Below, piece after piece: positions 11,776-22,602 of a stretch of DNA of 64,000 bases. Under the pieces are notes generated by a model that ran no database searches, was not told the origin of the DNA, and worked only from the letters and a program-made list of their open reading frames with translations. The stretch's first letter is position 1; every line of letters begins with the position of its first letter. Made by a program: the position numbers and the translations under genes. Origin of the DNA: Crossaster papposus (lineage: Eukaryota > Echinodermata > Asteroidea > Velatida > Solasteridae). The stretch spans positions 62,001-126,000 of the forward strand of contig JBAIAA010000255.1 in the NCBI GenBank assembly GCA_037893245.1, given 5' to 3'.

Positions 11776-12507
11776 GTCAACGTATTATGCTATCGGTCCA
11801 ATACCGGATACACCTGCTACCAATGCCGTAGCAGGCCTGGGCATCAAGTTCTAAAGAGTCAATTTGTGCAGGTGAACTACTTGTCTGGGATAACGAGATC
11901 AAGTATAAAGACAACAATAACGGGTCAACTGGGAAAGGTTTTACACCTGGATACAATTCTGTTCATTTCCTGCATCTCATATATGCATAGCTGTACTTTA
12001 TCGTGGTTGCATTTGCTCTGGCGCAGATAAGGTGTGCTTTCATGGCGACACAGCTTCTAAGTTACAGTAGAACCGTAGGCTACGACCAATTGCCCGCTGC
12101 ACAGTAAAGGTAGCCTAACTCCTCTCCTCGACACAACAAACTTCAAAATACAACTTCATAAATACGTAATATAAACATACCTGGAAGAAATCGAAATAAT
12201 CTGTATTATCTTCTAACCCAGACTGCTAAACAATTCTTATTTGGCCTTCAAACATGGCCCAAAAAACGCCTAATTACGAACGGCACATAGGACTGCTGCC
12301 GAGCAAGATGGCTACCACAGTTATACGTCTGCTACTGGAATAGAGGGCGCTAAATACAAACTCTACAAAATAAAACAAATTTGGCCTCAACATTGACTTA
12401 CAAATACATTTAGCTGCTTGTTATGATAATTATGTTGTCCCAAGCACGTTTTTATTTTGTTGGCTATCCGAATAACTATCTTTTGCGCTAATAGGACATG
12501 CGTCATG
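11776..12507. other. Intergenic
   Basis: No gene seen. A short segment around ATCGGTCCAATACCGGA (about 11802) recurs at about 15563, a small dispersed repeat. Confidence 0.4.
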
Positions 12508-12688
12508 GTTTTTCCTGTTTTAGCGGCCATTTTAGCCGCCATCTTGAAGTTGATATTTTTTTTTTGGCAACAGGCATTTTCATAATCAGCAGGGTCAAAT
12601 TACCATTAAAAGATGTGTTGCCCACTTTGAGCATGATTTGCTGCTTACATTGCTTTCCAGATGACTTTTCACCTTTGTGTGCCTAGTC

Positions 12689-13125
12689 TATAACACCAGT
12701 GCAGCCTAGCCAAGCCTCGCGCGATCAACAGGGGCGTACAATGCGGGGAATTATAACTCGCCATTGAAGTTTGAGTTGTCTCTATATACGACTACGCGTC
12801 TCTCACTGTGAGAGCTACTGAGGCGACCACGACAACGACCACGACCGATGCAATTGAGTTGATGATCATAAATTGTCATGGCGTGTGAAAACTACACAGA
12901 CTCGAATAAGGTGCAGTCAGTGCATACATGGAAAGCTGAACAAACATGGCTTCACTCAAGACACGATAAATTGCCAAATTAGAGTCTGTGCTGGCAGAAT
13001 ACTATGTCACTGTATACAAGTGAGGTTCATTTCCCATACACGTCAGCGTTTTCACAAAGAGACGAATTTGGAGAGTTGCACATTGGTTTTGAGAAAGGTT
13101 TTTAATAAGTTGGTCACTTTTTGGT
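12689..13125 (+). repeat. Repeat family A, copy 1
   Basis: Starts TATAACACCAGTGCAGCC and is almost identical for ~390 bp to 13211-13620, 521 bp downstream. It ends with a GCGTTTTCACAAAGAGACGAA motif (near 13047) and then breaks off at a CACTTTTTG word, where an 86-bp slice of LINE sequence is joined. Contains ACGACAACGACCACGACC and a CTCTCACTGTGAGAG palindrome. Non-coding. Confidence 0.75.
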
Positions 13126-13211
13126 CACTCATTTTCCAAAACCTCGATTAATCCGTTTTTGCCTGTATTACCTGTTTCCACCTGGATTCGCATTATTTGT
13201 ATCGCCGTTCT
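13126..13211 (+). repeat. 86-bp LINE-derived filler
   Basis: As far as I can read, this is identical over 86 bp to 20198-20283, which is the end of the LINE ORF and the start of its 3' UTR at the 20-kb LINE relic. Here it begins and ends abruptly inside the LINE sequence and lies exactly between two copies of repeat family A. It does not reach the LINE 3' end, so ordinary target-primed retrotransposition does not explain it. Confidence 0.8.
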
Positions 13212-13905
13212 ATAACACCAGTGCAGCCTAGCCAAGCCTCGCGCGATCAACAGGGGCGTACAATGCGGGGAATTATAACTCGCCATTGAAGTTTGAGTTG
13301 TCTCTATATACGACTACGCGTCTCTCACTGTGAGAGCTACTGAGGCGACCACGACAACGACCACGACCGATGCAATTGAGTTGATGATCATAAATTGTCA
13401 TGGCGTGTGAAAACTACACAGACTCGAATAAGGTGCAGTCAGTGCATGCAAGGAAAGCTGGACAAACATGGCTTCACTCAAGGCACGTGTCAATTGCCAA
13501 ATTAGAGTCTGTGCTGGCAGAATACTATGTCACTGTATACAAGTGAGGTGCATTTCCCATACACGTCAGCGTTTTCACAAAGATACGAATTTGGCCACGG
13601 AGAGTTGAACATTAGTTTTGAGAAAATCAGGTTTTAAGTTGGTCACTTTTTGAAAAAGAGATTTCGCCTATTTGTAAAGAACATGTTAACTTATATTTGG
13701 TAATAATACCTATTAAAGAACACTAACAAACTTAATTGACGAGTAATTAATGTAGATATAAATTCGTTTGGTCGTGAAAATTTCAAATCTACGGTGGTGG
13801 CTTTTTTGCCCATAGCGCACGAATTTGTCTCTTCGTGAAAACTTAAAAACTAGTTTTGCCCTAATTTGTCTCTTCGTGAATGTATACATTGTACATGTAT
13901 ATATA
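13212..13905 (+). repeat. Repeat family A, copy 2
   Basis: A fuller copy than copy 1. After the shared ~390 bp it continues through three occurrences of the motif AATTTGTCTCTTCGTGAA (both orientations, about 13568, 13820 and 13862) and a segment CTACGGTGGTGGCTTTTTTG that recurs at about 20785. The block at 13757-13905 matches 20740-20900. Non-coding. Confidence 0.7.
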
Positions 13906-13938
13906 GTCCGGGAACATCTCCACAGAAAAAAAGTCCCG

Positions 13939-14205
13939 TGGGATTTTTTGTATGAAAGCAAGCCACCCATCCAAATGTCCCAAGGGCATCCCAAAGAACA
14001 ATAAAAAACATGTTGGCAGTCTGAAATACCTGGCAGATAAAAATTGTGAAGGAAAAACGGAAAACAACAACATTTTACTTGGTAGACATTTTTTATTTTT
14101 AGGGGTAGGTCCATGTTGGTATAGAGGGCACTTCCAAAAAAAAATATTTTTGAGGTGATGAACAAATAAGTGAAGAATCCAGAACAAGCATGTAATGTTT
14201 ATTAT
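13939..14205 (+). repeat. Repeat family B, forward copy
   Basis: About 267 bp, matched as an inverted copy at 19117-19385. It runs from GGGATTTTTTGTATGAAAGC to GCATGTAATGTTTATTATA. The short open frames on both strands are conserved only because the two copies are nearly identical; no known domain is seen. It directly follows family A copy 2. Confidence 0.75.
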
Positions 14206-15110
14206 AGGCCAAACTTTATTTGGTCGAAATCGGTTCATAATATAAGAAAATATGAATAAATCCTAAAACATTTTTGGAAATTAACCATACATTTTTAAGG
14301 TCAAATAATTAAATTTACCAAACATCACATTCACTATGATTCAATCTTTTGATTAAAATATGGTTGACAATTGAGGTGTCTTGAGGGCGCCTTCTTATGT
14401 TAACAACTGCTTTTTAATTAAAACAGCCCTGTTTCTTAGCCGTTTGTATAATTTTCTACCATTCAAACATAATTTAATTATAACTGTTCGTTTTAACGAT
14501 AACTGATAAGTTTTAGTTCCTAAAATTATTTGACCCAAACTGTAAACTATAGCTTTAACGATAAACCAGTTGTAGATACATAATTATATACAGAGGATAT
14601 TTTAACATATTTCAGCTATAATAATGTCATCATTATAATAACAAACCAACCAATGCAACTTTAAATAATTATTACCTTGTTAATATGTGCAAGATAGTAG
14701 ATTACTAAAATAATAAGTATGTGATGCCAAAGGTGTACAGAGGGGGGAAGGGGTGGGGAGGGGGGGGGGGGGGTGTTTGACACCCTCTTTTAGCGAACAA
14801 TTACTTGTTATAGGTATTCAAACACACCCAAACTACCGGCCAGTGAATGAAGCTAAAACACCCCCGTTGAAACCTGGGTATGTTTATGTGCTATGTTTTG
14901 TTGCAAAATGGAGTAGTTGTATGGTACCAGTAATAATATCTGGAATTGCCCGGGTTCATAAAGCAAAGCGACTTGGTTACAAATAAAATCATATATTTGT
15001 AGACTAGTCAACTGAAATTAACAATATCTTTGAAAAGTCCCGTGGGACTTTAGGTATATCTCAAATATCTTCAAATATCTCAAGGGCGCCCCAATAACAT
15101 ACAGATACAG
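14206..15110. other. Intergenic, G-rich tract
   Basis: AT-rich with no gene. A purine tract at 14741-14773 ends in an unbroken G run of 14. Confidence 0.4.
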
Positions 15111-15249
15111 CGGCCGATTTCACGAAACGCTAGGATTAATCCTATCTCGAGTTAGGATGAGTAACTCATCCTAACTTGCATTGGATCTATTGCAAGTTAG
15201 GAGGAGTTACTCTTCCTAGGATTAATCCTAACATTGGTGAAATCGGCCG
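15111..15249. mobile_element. Palindromic 139-bp MITE
   Basis: Nearly the whole element is one inverted repeat. The ends are CGGCCGATTTCAC and GTGAAATCGGCCG, with inner words TAGGATTAATCCTA and GTTAGGATGAGTAACTC. A direct CAG flanks both sides (15108-15110 and 15250-15252) as a likely 3-bp target duplication. The loop is around GCATTGGATCTATTGC. Superfamily not certain; 3-bp duplications fit Harbinger or Academ-type elements. Confidence 0.75.
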
Positions 15250-15618
15250 CAGGATATGTTGACATATTTTACCTAGCCTTGCAGAGGAACTATTCGAGAC
15301 CATCATATAGCATTTCGGCCTTAGCATGGTTCCTAGAAAAGTAGCACATAAACATAAAGTTTGTTTCTTTTTGATATCCCGCAATTAGCAACAAACAATA
15401 TATTATGTTTGGAGTGGCAGTTCCTGACAGCACACTTGTCACTCCTTTTATTTGTCTTTTTAAACATTTCTCCAATACAGAAATCCGTAGGTCATTCTGA
15501 TTGATACGGTAAGACCAACCATTTTTCATTATTAATAATTATACAACATAACACGCATGTAATCGGTCCAATACCGGACACATCCGCTACCAATCCCGTA
15601 GTGTGGTTAATATGTTCC

Positions 15619-15940
15619 TTAAAGGTAGGATACACTATTGGCAGATATCGAAAATATTTACTACCAAATTATTAAGAAATATCTTACTCATTTGAAAGTA
15701 AATAATGATTATACGCATCCAGCAATTGTTTGCACTAGATATCCTGTAATTATTGAGAAAAATTGAATTTTATAAAATCAAATCGCGAAAAAACAAAAAA
15801 ACATAAGAATAATTGCTCGACGCCGGTTGACAACTAACGCTGTTTTTCGTGCTTTTCTCGGCATCTATGATTGTAAAACTTCGGACAGGTCAGGTAAACG
15901 ATATTTACTATAAAATTCAAACCCCCTCGGTGCAAATTCG
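15619..15940. mobile_element. Kolobok-like MITE, truncated copy
   Basis: Begins TTAAAGGTAGGATACAC and matches the element at 1039-1385 in reverse orientation: shared words ACCAAATTATTAAGAAATAT, CATCCAGCAA and GGACAGGTCAGGTAAACG. Similarity fades near 15940, before the second end, so this copy has lost one terminus. Confidence 0.75.
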
Positions 15941-18049
15941 GGAAATCGTACGCCAAATTTAATTTATTTTTAACGACTGTATGCACTTATCAATTGCCAA
16001 ACGAAAATAAACCAATGATCTTTAATTTACAAATTAATATGCACATTTCGTGATATCGTCCGGGGAAATCTACATTAAATTGTGATGAGTTTAATATTGA
16101 AAATTGATGCGCACAGCAGAAACAGTTCGTTTAGCTTACACTTGTATGCAAATGTCACAGGCGACCGTTTGATTAGCCACCGTGTTATCCTCGCGCCTGC
16201 CCTGGGGCCATTTTCATAAAACCGGTAAGCAACAAAACACGCTTAGCACAAACACAGCTTTGCTTAATAAAAACTGTTTACCAGCCAATGCTAAGCAAAT
16301 GCCAGCTGAATACCAGTCACAAACAATAAACACCACCCTAAAATTATTTGATTTGTAACCCTGCCCCCCCCCCCCCCCCCCCCCCCCAACCCAGGATAAA
16401 TTCTGATGCTAAGCAAATGTTTGTGCTTACATATTTATGAAATTGGTTGCCTAGCCACTATTGACCCAGCTCACGAGCGGGTGTCTAGGGGTGCACTACC
16501 CTAATTGAAGGGAACATTTCTACCCGAGCTCATTAGCATGAAATGTGCCCCCCCCCCCCCCCCCCCCCACTATATTTTTTTTTAATATAGTGGGGTTGTG
16601 TTAATATAGCCTAGGATCAACTCCCTGTTATTTTTTAGCTTCAATCTGAGGGCAGAGTTGTTAAAATTACGGTTGCAAAATGGGTCATAATTGCCCTAGA
16701 ACGTGGAGGGATGCCATTTGTAAAATGGCTGCTTGCAGGATCGGGAAGTATCACTTTTCGGGAAGTGAGTTTGTTTTGGTGTGAATATTAAAACAATGTA
16801 ATTGGTTAACCCACTACAAATAGAAAGGAATGAAAAGATAAAGACCAAGACAATAATCTGATTGTTGTTTGAGACGTTACCAGGACAATTAAATTTTAAA
16901 AAAGATACAAATTACGGGGAAATTGATACAAAGATAGTATATCCCCTAACATTTGACTAAAGGGGGGGGGGGGTTTCCACCTGTAATACCTCCCCCCCCC
17001 CCCCCCCCACCCCCCCCCCCCACCCCCCCCCCCCCCCCCCCCCCCCCACCTCCCATACGCATAATGCCAGAAAGAACATTTTTCTAACAGGCTACCTAAT
17101 AATTAATTCGAAAATGATTATATAAAATGTGTTTTTAATGTTAACTTCAAATATTGGTATTTAACCAGAACAATGAATAACATCGCTCCCTAGTCTACAA
17201 GGTTAGCTAAACGTGAAGCTGCATATTACTTGTGCATTATTAAAGACATCCTTGTACGGCTGCGGTCTGCGATCGCTACGTCAAGGCCAGGTATAGTGTG
17301 GTTAATATGATCCTTTAACATCCCCACTGCACGGGCAGGAAACCATGTCTCGCTTGATCGCCTATGAAGCTATTTACGTCGGTGTGGCTAATTACACTGA
17401 AACCAACGCACGTAAACAAAATAGTTAATTGGTGGGGAAGGCCACCAGCCAATTCTTAGACTTTGAGTTTCACGCGTCATTAAACAAAATACCTAATTAC
17501 ATGTACGCGCATATACTATAACTGATGAATCGACATTATAAGTGTGCAGTCAGTGACTACTCGTGAAAAGTTAAAAGTCCAAACATAAAACTGATAGCCT
17601 AAATTCAATACTCGATGTGTTTAATTTACCAGTTTAATGGTTCAAATCCCATCTTTTAAAGAGAAGTCATTGACATGACCGCACACTTATAACGGCCTTC
17701 CGTACGTATGTACCTTATCGTGTGATCACACGGCACCACTTCTCTATAGCTAGATTACGCACTTTGACACTAACTGATAGTAAAACGAACTTGGCGCAAC
17801 GTACGTTGTGGCAACATAATGTTTTAGCTGGGGGAGAGGGGGCGGGGTGTATATGTTCAACTCACATTTCTGTATATATTTTTGTCAGTACTTGGTACTT
17901 GGTTGGTCGGTTTTCGCTTGTAAATATCCTCTCTGGGAAATTAGGCTATAGTAGGAGATCGGCTGACGACCAGGTAGGTAATTCTGCTCACAGACGGAGA
18001 CTGGTGCAGCTGTAATTTAACAGAACTGCAGTCTTAATTCTCTTGAGCA
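15941..18049. other. Intergenic with clustered poly-C tracts
   Basis: No gene seen. C runs at 16364-16387 (24), 16548-16568 (21) and an interrupted run at 16992-17047, with a G run at 16962-16973 just before the last. The G run and C run are 18 bp apart and could pair as a hairpin. Confidence 0.45.
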
Positions 18050-18089
18050 ATATCGTTTGCTTGAACGCACAAGTTCAGCCGACCAATCC

Positions 18090-18690
18090 TCTTCATCATA
18101 GCGTTTAGGTGACCAATCAGCACGAGTCACAGCGCTGTCGCTGAACCGTCATGCGTGCGGTGAATTTCCCACGAAAAGACCTTTTTACGTGTCCAATGAG
18201 TCAATTGACGGTTGAATATTGTGCCCAAAATGTATAAGGGTATAAGAAACCAGCGCTACGACCATGTTATATTTTACATAGCGTTACTTAGGAAAATAAA
18301 CTTAAACGAACTCACGGTAGGTAACTTTAACGTTTATTGTCAACTACAGACTGCCATCTTAGAACTCGCTTATAGTTTTATCCCGTGTAGTTCATGTCAT
18401 TAGAAATGTAAAAACAAAAATACCTTAACTGTTTTCATTTCCTCGTAATTTTTTCGAAGACGTCATATTTTGTGTGCGTCTTATTTTGTGACGGACTTGT
18501 TATAAATCTTTAATTTAAACTCGGAAACTTGTAACCAATCATAACACGCCCGCGCCGCGTGCCCGTGAGCGATCTCTTTTATTTTGTCCGACGAATTTCC
18601 CATCATGCACCTTGGAATTTAAGATGGCGACCTCCGGGGTGTCAGTGTGCAGTGATCGTCCGGCGTGACGTGGCTTTGCAAAGTTAATCG
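18090..18690 (+). promoter_or_regulatory. Candidate CCAAT-rich promoter and first exon
   Basis: Four CCAAT words occur within about 450 bp (GACCAATCCTC 18079, GACCAATCAGC 18111, GTCCAATGAG 18191, AACCAATCAT 18533). A GC-rich stretch CCCGCGCCGCGTGCCCG follows, then TTTCCCATCATGCACC (18596), close to the ZNF143-type promoter element, then AAGATGGCGACC (18623), a YY1-like initiator with ATG. A TGACGTGG half-CRE lies at 18667. The ATG opens 14 codons (MATSGVSVCSDRPA) before a stop, so any protein would need splicing; GGGGTGTCAG could be a donor. Known: this grammar is typical of vertebrate housekeeping promoters. That it works here is inference. No downstream exon is recognised. Confidence 0.35.
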
Positions 18691-19116
18691 TGAATTTCAC
18701 CTTTTGATCAAGCTTAAAATTCCAACAACTACCTGAAGTAGATTTGTTTTTACGGCGGGCCTGTGTATCAAGTTAAGTCAGCACGCACGAAACCCCTACG
18801 CTTGCCCAGATAAAACAACCCTGTGGGGGAAAAACAAACTAGAGAGGTGTCTAGTCTGGGAGTAGGCGTTACTCAAACTGCCAAGGTCACTCAAATTATT
18901 GCAATCAACCTGTGAAGAATAATGTAAAGTAAACTCGGCGTGTACGCCATGTATGTGTGTCAGGAAGCCGAATAACAAACCGCAAGAATACAACACTTGT
19001 ATAACCTGCCTGAGCAACGCTTGGTTTCCCAGGCAGGTTATATCCCATTATAATTGCTTACGAAGCGAAAGGAAAGTGTTTCTGTTCTAACAAAAGACCG
19101 AAAAGAAACACATTTC

Positions 19117-19385
19117 TATAATAAACATTACATGCTTGTTCTGGATTCTTCACTTAGTTGTTCATCACCTCAAACAAATATTATTTTTTGAAGTGCCCTC
19201 TATACCAACATGGACCTACCCCTAAAAATAAAAAATGTCTACCAAGTAAAATGTTGTTGTTTTCCGTGTTTCCTTCACAAATTTTATCTGCCAGGTATTT
19301 CAGACTGCCAACATATTTGTTATTGTCCTTTGGGATGCCCTTGGGACATTTGGATGGGTGGCTTGCTTTCATACAAAAAATCCCA
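19117..19385 (-). repeat. Repeat family B, inverted copy
   Basis: Reverse-complement copy of 13939-14205 with few mismatches and small indels. It is followed directly by the LINE relic. Confidence 0.75.
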
Positions 19386-19429
19386 CAGAAATGTTCAGGC
19401 TCCTTGACTAATACAGTACATTTCCAAGC

Positions 19430-20370
19430 TATCTTCATGCGTTGTCATGATTGACAACTGGATGATTCACAACATGTTGCAGTTAAACCAGGACAAAACC
19501 GAATTCTTCGTCTTTGCCGATAACCGTGTCCTACCTTCATTTACCACCCTCGAGCTAAAATTGGGCGATATCTCTATTCCAGTTTCAAATTCCATTAAGG
19601 ACTTAGGTGTCACCATGGATGGCCCCTTAATTATGTCACATCAGGTTGATCATCTGTGCAAGATTGTTAACTTTCAACCCCGTAATCTCTGGCGCATTCG
19701 CCAATTTATCACACAATATGCCTGCCATCAGGCCGTCAGAAGTCTGGTCCTGTCCCGTCTTGACTATGCCAATTCACTCTTGCTCGGTGCCTGCGAGTCA
19801 GATCTAAAACGCTTGCAGCGCCTTCAAAATAAAGCTGCACGGCTAGTTTTTGCGTGTGGACGCCGGGGACCAACCCTCTGCTGGCCTGTTGGTAGAGCTT
19901 CACTGGCTTCCTGTGAAGCAGCGGATTTCATTTAAAATTCTCACGTTAATGTTACAAGTGTCTGAATGCTCAAGCCCCGTCATACCTAACTAATCAAATT
20001 CAGTTACTCAGTTCTTTCAGTTTCCCACAGACACCAACTTCGCTCATCTTCTGATCGTACCCGGCTTTCTCTCCCAAAATCCAACAAGAGAGCCGGAGAT
20101 AACTCATTCGGAGTAGCAGGCCCGCGTCTCTGGAACAAGCTCCCGGTAGATCTGAGAGAGGCGGAGTCGTTATTAATTTTCAAGCGTTCTTTAAAGACAC
20201 TCATTTTCCAAAACCTCGATTAATCCGTTTTTGCCTGTATTACCTGTTTCCACCTGGATTCGCATTATTTGTATCGCCGTTCTTGAATTTATTTTGTATT
20301 TTTTTTTGTCTGCTTCTTTGGTTCATGTCAGGCGCTGTGAACTTGGTATAGCGCGGTAATAATATTTGTT
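19430..20370 (+). mobile_element. LINE relic, 3' end (CR1/L2-like)
   Basis: 5'-truncated non-LTR retrotransposon: the C-terminal part of ORF2, then a 3' UTR. The 3' tail carries TAGCGCGGTAATAATATT, matching the AGCGC...GCGCTATAAAAG...(ATT)n type of tail at 27200-27270. Clade assignment (CR1/L2 group) rests on protein pattern and tail only. Confidence 0.75.
19447..20225 (+). pseudogene. LINE reverse-transcriptase C-terminal relic
   Basis: The region downstream of the RT catalytic core. Pieces seen in order: NWMIHNMLQLNQDKTEF, IKDLGVTMDG, VRSLVLSRLDYANSLL, LKRLQRLQNKAARLVF, then after a frame change LHWLPVKQRISFKIL, and near the end GPRLWNKLPVDLRE and a short FKRSLKTLIFQ tail. This is the thumb/connection and C-terminal pattern of CR1/L2-type ORF2. 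Frameshifts occur near 19860-19880 and after about 19960. The catalytic YADD is absent because the copy is 5'-truncated. Confidence 0.75.
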
Positions 20371-20669
20371 ATTTGAGACCATTTTGCGTAATTTTAACAA
20401 CATTAGGGAGACCATGGTCATTAGGGAGACATTTCAAGGTCTCCCTAACGTTCCAACTACAGGAAGGAGATACATTTTGAAACATTTAACAGTCCAGATC
20501 GATAGAGTAGGGTCCAAAATGCATAAATATGAAATTTCGTGGAAAAAGATCTAGGTAAAAACGGGTTAGATTACAATAAAAATGGAAAATCTTGTGCACG
20601 TCATTATGGAGAGGTCTCCCAAATGTACCATTTTCGGTTAATATATTATTATTATTATTATTGTACGCG

Positions 20670-21360
20670 CGTTGTTTTTGCACTCGGAACAACGTTATTT
20701 CTATCTACGCAGGGACACAATATAATTCGTCTGTTCGTGAAAATTCACAAATTATATTTCGTCTGTTCGTGAAAATTCAAAATCTACGGTGGTGGCTTTT
20801 TTGCCCATAGCGCACGAATTTGTCTCTTCGTGAAAACTTAAAAACTTGTTTTGCCCATATTTGTCTCTTCGTGAATGTACATACAATGTATATACACTGT
20901 ATATGCGCGTTGTTTTTGCACTCGGAGCAACGTTATTTCTATCTACGTAGGAACAAATTATAATTTGTCTCTTCGTGAAAACTGAAGATACGATTTGGGT
21001 GAGATTTCCCCCTGTATGATTTTCGTAATCTTAATGATTCAGATTTTGACAATATTAACCTCGCCAGAATGTTCGTTGCTATCCACTTAATCGATTTCGG
21101 CCAAAAAACGAATTTGAAAAAATAATGATATTGGCCAAATTCGTCTATTCGTGAAAACGCTGACAATATGACAATCAGTCACATATCACAGGGTCTGAAT
21201 CATAAAACTAAACAGATTCGAATAAGTCATACAATGTCAGAGCATGCATGGCTTCCCTCATCAAGACTCGATATATTTTGTCAAACTGTCAAATTAGAGT
21301 TTGTGATTGCAGACTACTATGCCACTGTATACAAACTACAAGGTGCATTATACACAATGT
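20670..21360 (+). repeat. Repeat family A, copy 3 (diverged)
   Basis: Contains five occurrences of the motif (A/G)TTNGTCT(C/G/A)TTCGTGAAAA, at about 20728, 20760, 20815, 20960 and 21140. A ~70-bp segment around GCGTTGTTTTTGCACTCGGA is duplicated (20675 and 20905). The 3' part (21205-21350, CAGATTCGAATAAG to CACTGTATACAAAC) aligns with 12895-13030. Order of blocks differs from copies 1 and 2, so the family is rearranged. Confidence 0.65.
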
Positions 21361-22429
21361 ACATCAATCATGCATGGCAATCTGCCTTATTACAATGTCC
21401 ACAATCTCGGTGATGGAACCGGTTCCAACCCCGAGATTTTAAACCCTTTTCCCACTACTAAAATTTCAACCCGGTTCCAACCCGGGTAGCACGCTCTAGC
21501 CGGATCGAAATCAACCCTGATACCAGGGTTGAACATCTCAACCCGGATTGAAATCGCATTTTTCGGCGTGAACGGTGACGAAAATGGTAGTCGATGAATC
21601 GCCCCGAGTTGAGTTCGCTTACCGCCGATCCGTGTTAAGTTGTGGTGCGAAATCCTACTGAAATCTGATACGCGGTACAAAGGTCAATCATATGAAGCAG
21701 AATCAGTGTCAAAAAGATCGGACGTGTTTTTACAACTCGGATGCTTTCCTAATTCGGGTGTATTCCTAATTCGGATGCTTTTTGCAAACTCGGATGCTTT
21801 TTTAATTCGGATGAATTCGTAATTCGGATGCTTTTTGTAAACTCGGATGCTTTTTTAATTCGGATGCTTTTCTAGTTCGGATGCTTTTTGTAATCTCGAA
21901 TGCTTTTTTAATTCGAATGCTTTTCTAGCTCGGATGCTTTTTATAAACTCGGATGCTTTTTTAATTCGGATGCTTTTCTAGTTTGAATGCTTTTTGTAAA
22001 CTCGGATGCTTTTTGCAAACCGAACATATTCGCAAATCGGATGCTTTCCCAATCCGGCACTAGGGTGGCCCTGAAAGGACATCAACATCGCAGATTCTTC
22101 AATTTCGCGCATTCTGCGCGAAGTTAAACGATGACAAACATGTTATCGTATATATCTAAGCATATATCTGAGATGTGGAAGATTTTATTGTAGATTTCTG
22201 CACAGATTTATGTGATAATGAATATTTTCTGGGCAGATTTGTGAAAAGTCGCATATTTTTATTTTAGATTTCAAGTTCTGCGCAGATTTCTTAGTACGCA
22301 AATTTGTGCGATGTCGATCGCACATACTATACATTTTCATTGCACCTTTAATTATGCGCAGCTATGTCGCACTCACGTACAGCAGATTTATATGCAGATT
22401 TATGTGCACATTTCTGCCGCGATGTCAGC

Positions 22430-22602
22430 ACATACGACGTTTTTAAAGTTGAACCACGACGTTTTGAAAGTTGAAGTACGACGTTTTGAAAGTTTTGAAT
22501 GTTATGGCCGGTGTTCTAAAACGGACAGGCAACGTCGTGGTTCAACTTTCAAAACGTCGTACTTCAACTTTCAATTAACGTCGTGGTTCAACTTTCGCGC
22601 GG
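22430..22602. repeat. Nested inverted unit cluster in left arm
   Basis: Three ~22-bp units of ACGACGTTTTGAAAGTTGAA type, a ~35-bp spacer (around GTTCTAAAACGGACAGGC), then three complementary units ending near 22597. It could extrude as a cruciform inside the arm. The same cluster, mirrored, is at 24108-24258. Confidence 0.8.

Larger units (their letters stand above)
9373..12691. mobile_element. Inverted-repeat element enclosing gypsy element 1
   Basis: Seen: an imperfect ~185-bp inverted repeat with arms 9373-9556 and 12508-12691. The outermost bases are ATAGACTAGGCAC and its complement. Both arms carry AAGATGG(C)NG and AAAATGGCTGCC words like those of the 34-40 kb foldback. Between the arms lies a broken gypsy element. 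Inferred: a foldback-type DNA transposon into which gypsy inserted, or two oppositely oriented copies of one repeat that happen to flank it. No clear target duplication was found. Confidence 0.55.

Noticed and set aside
13713-14238. Overlapping 120-150 codon frames at 13.7-14.2 kb, mirrored near 19.2 kb
   Set aside because: They are the two copies of repeat family B read in several frames; the open frames overlap on both strands and no domain is seen.
18796-19017. Minus-strand frame starting with a signal-peptide-like MLRQVIQVLYSCGLLFGFL
   Set aside because: No family resemblance, no donor at its end, and strong acceptor-like tracts lie inside it. Probably chance.
21380-21680. Frames over the CCGGTTCCAACCC-rich segment at 21.4-21.6 kb
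   Set aside because: The segment has repeated AACCCGG words (another short-word block), which keep frames open; no protein similarity.
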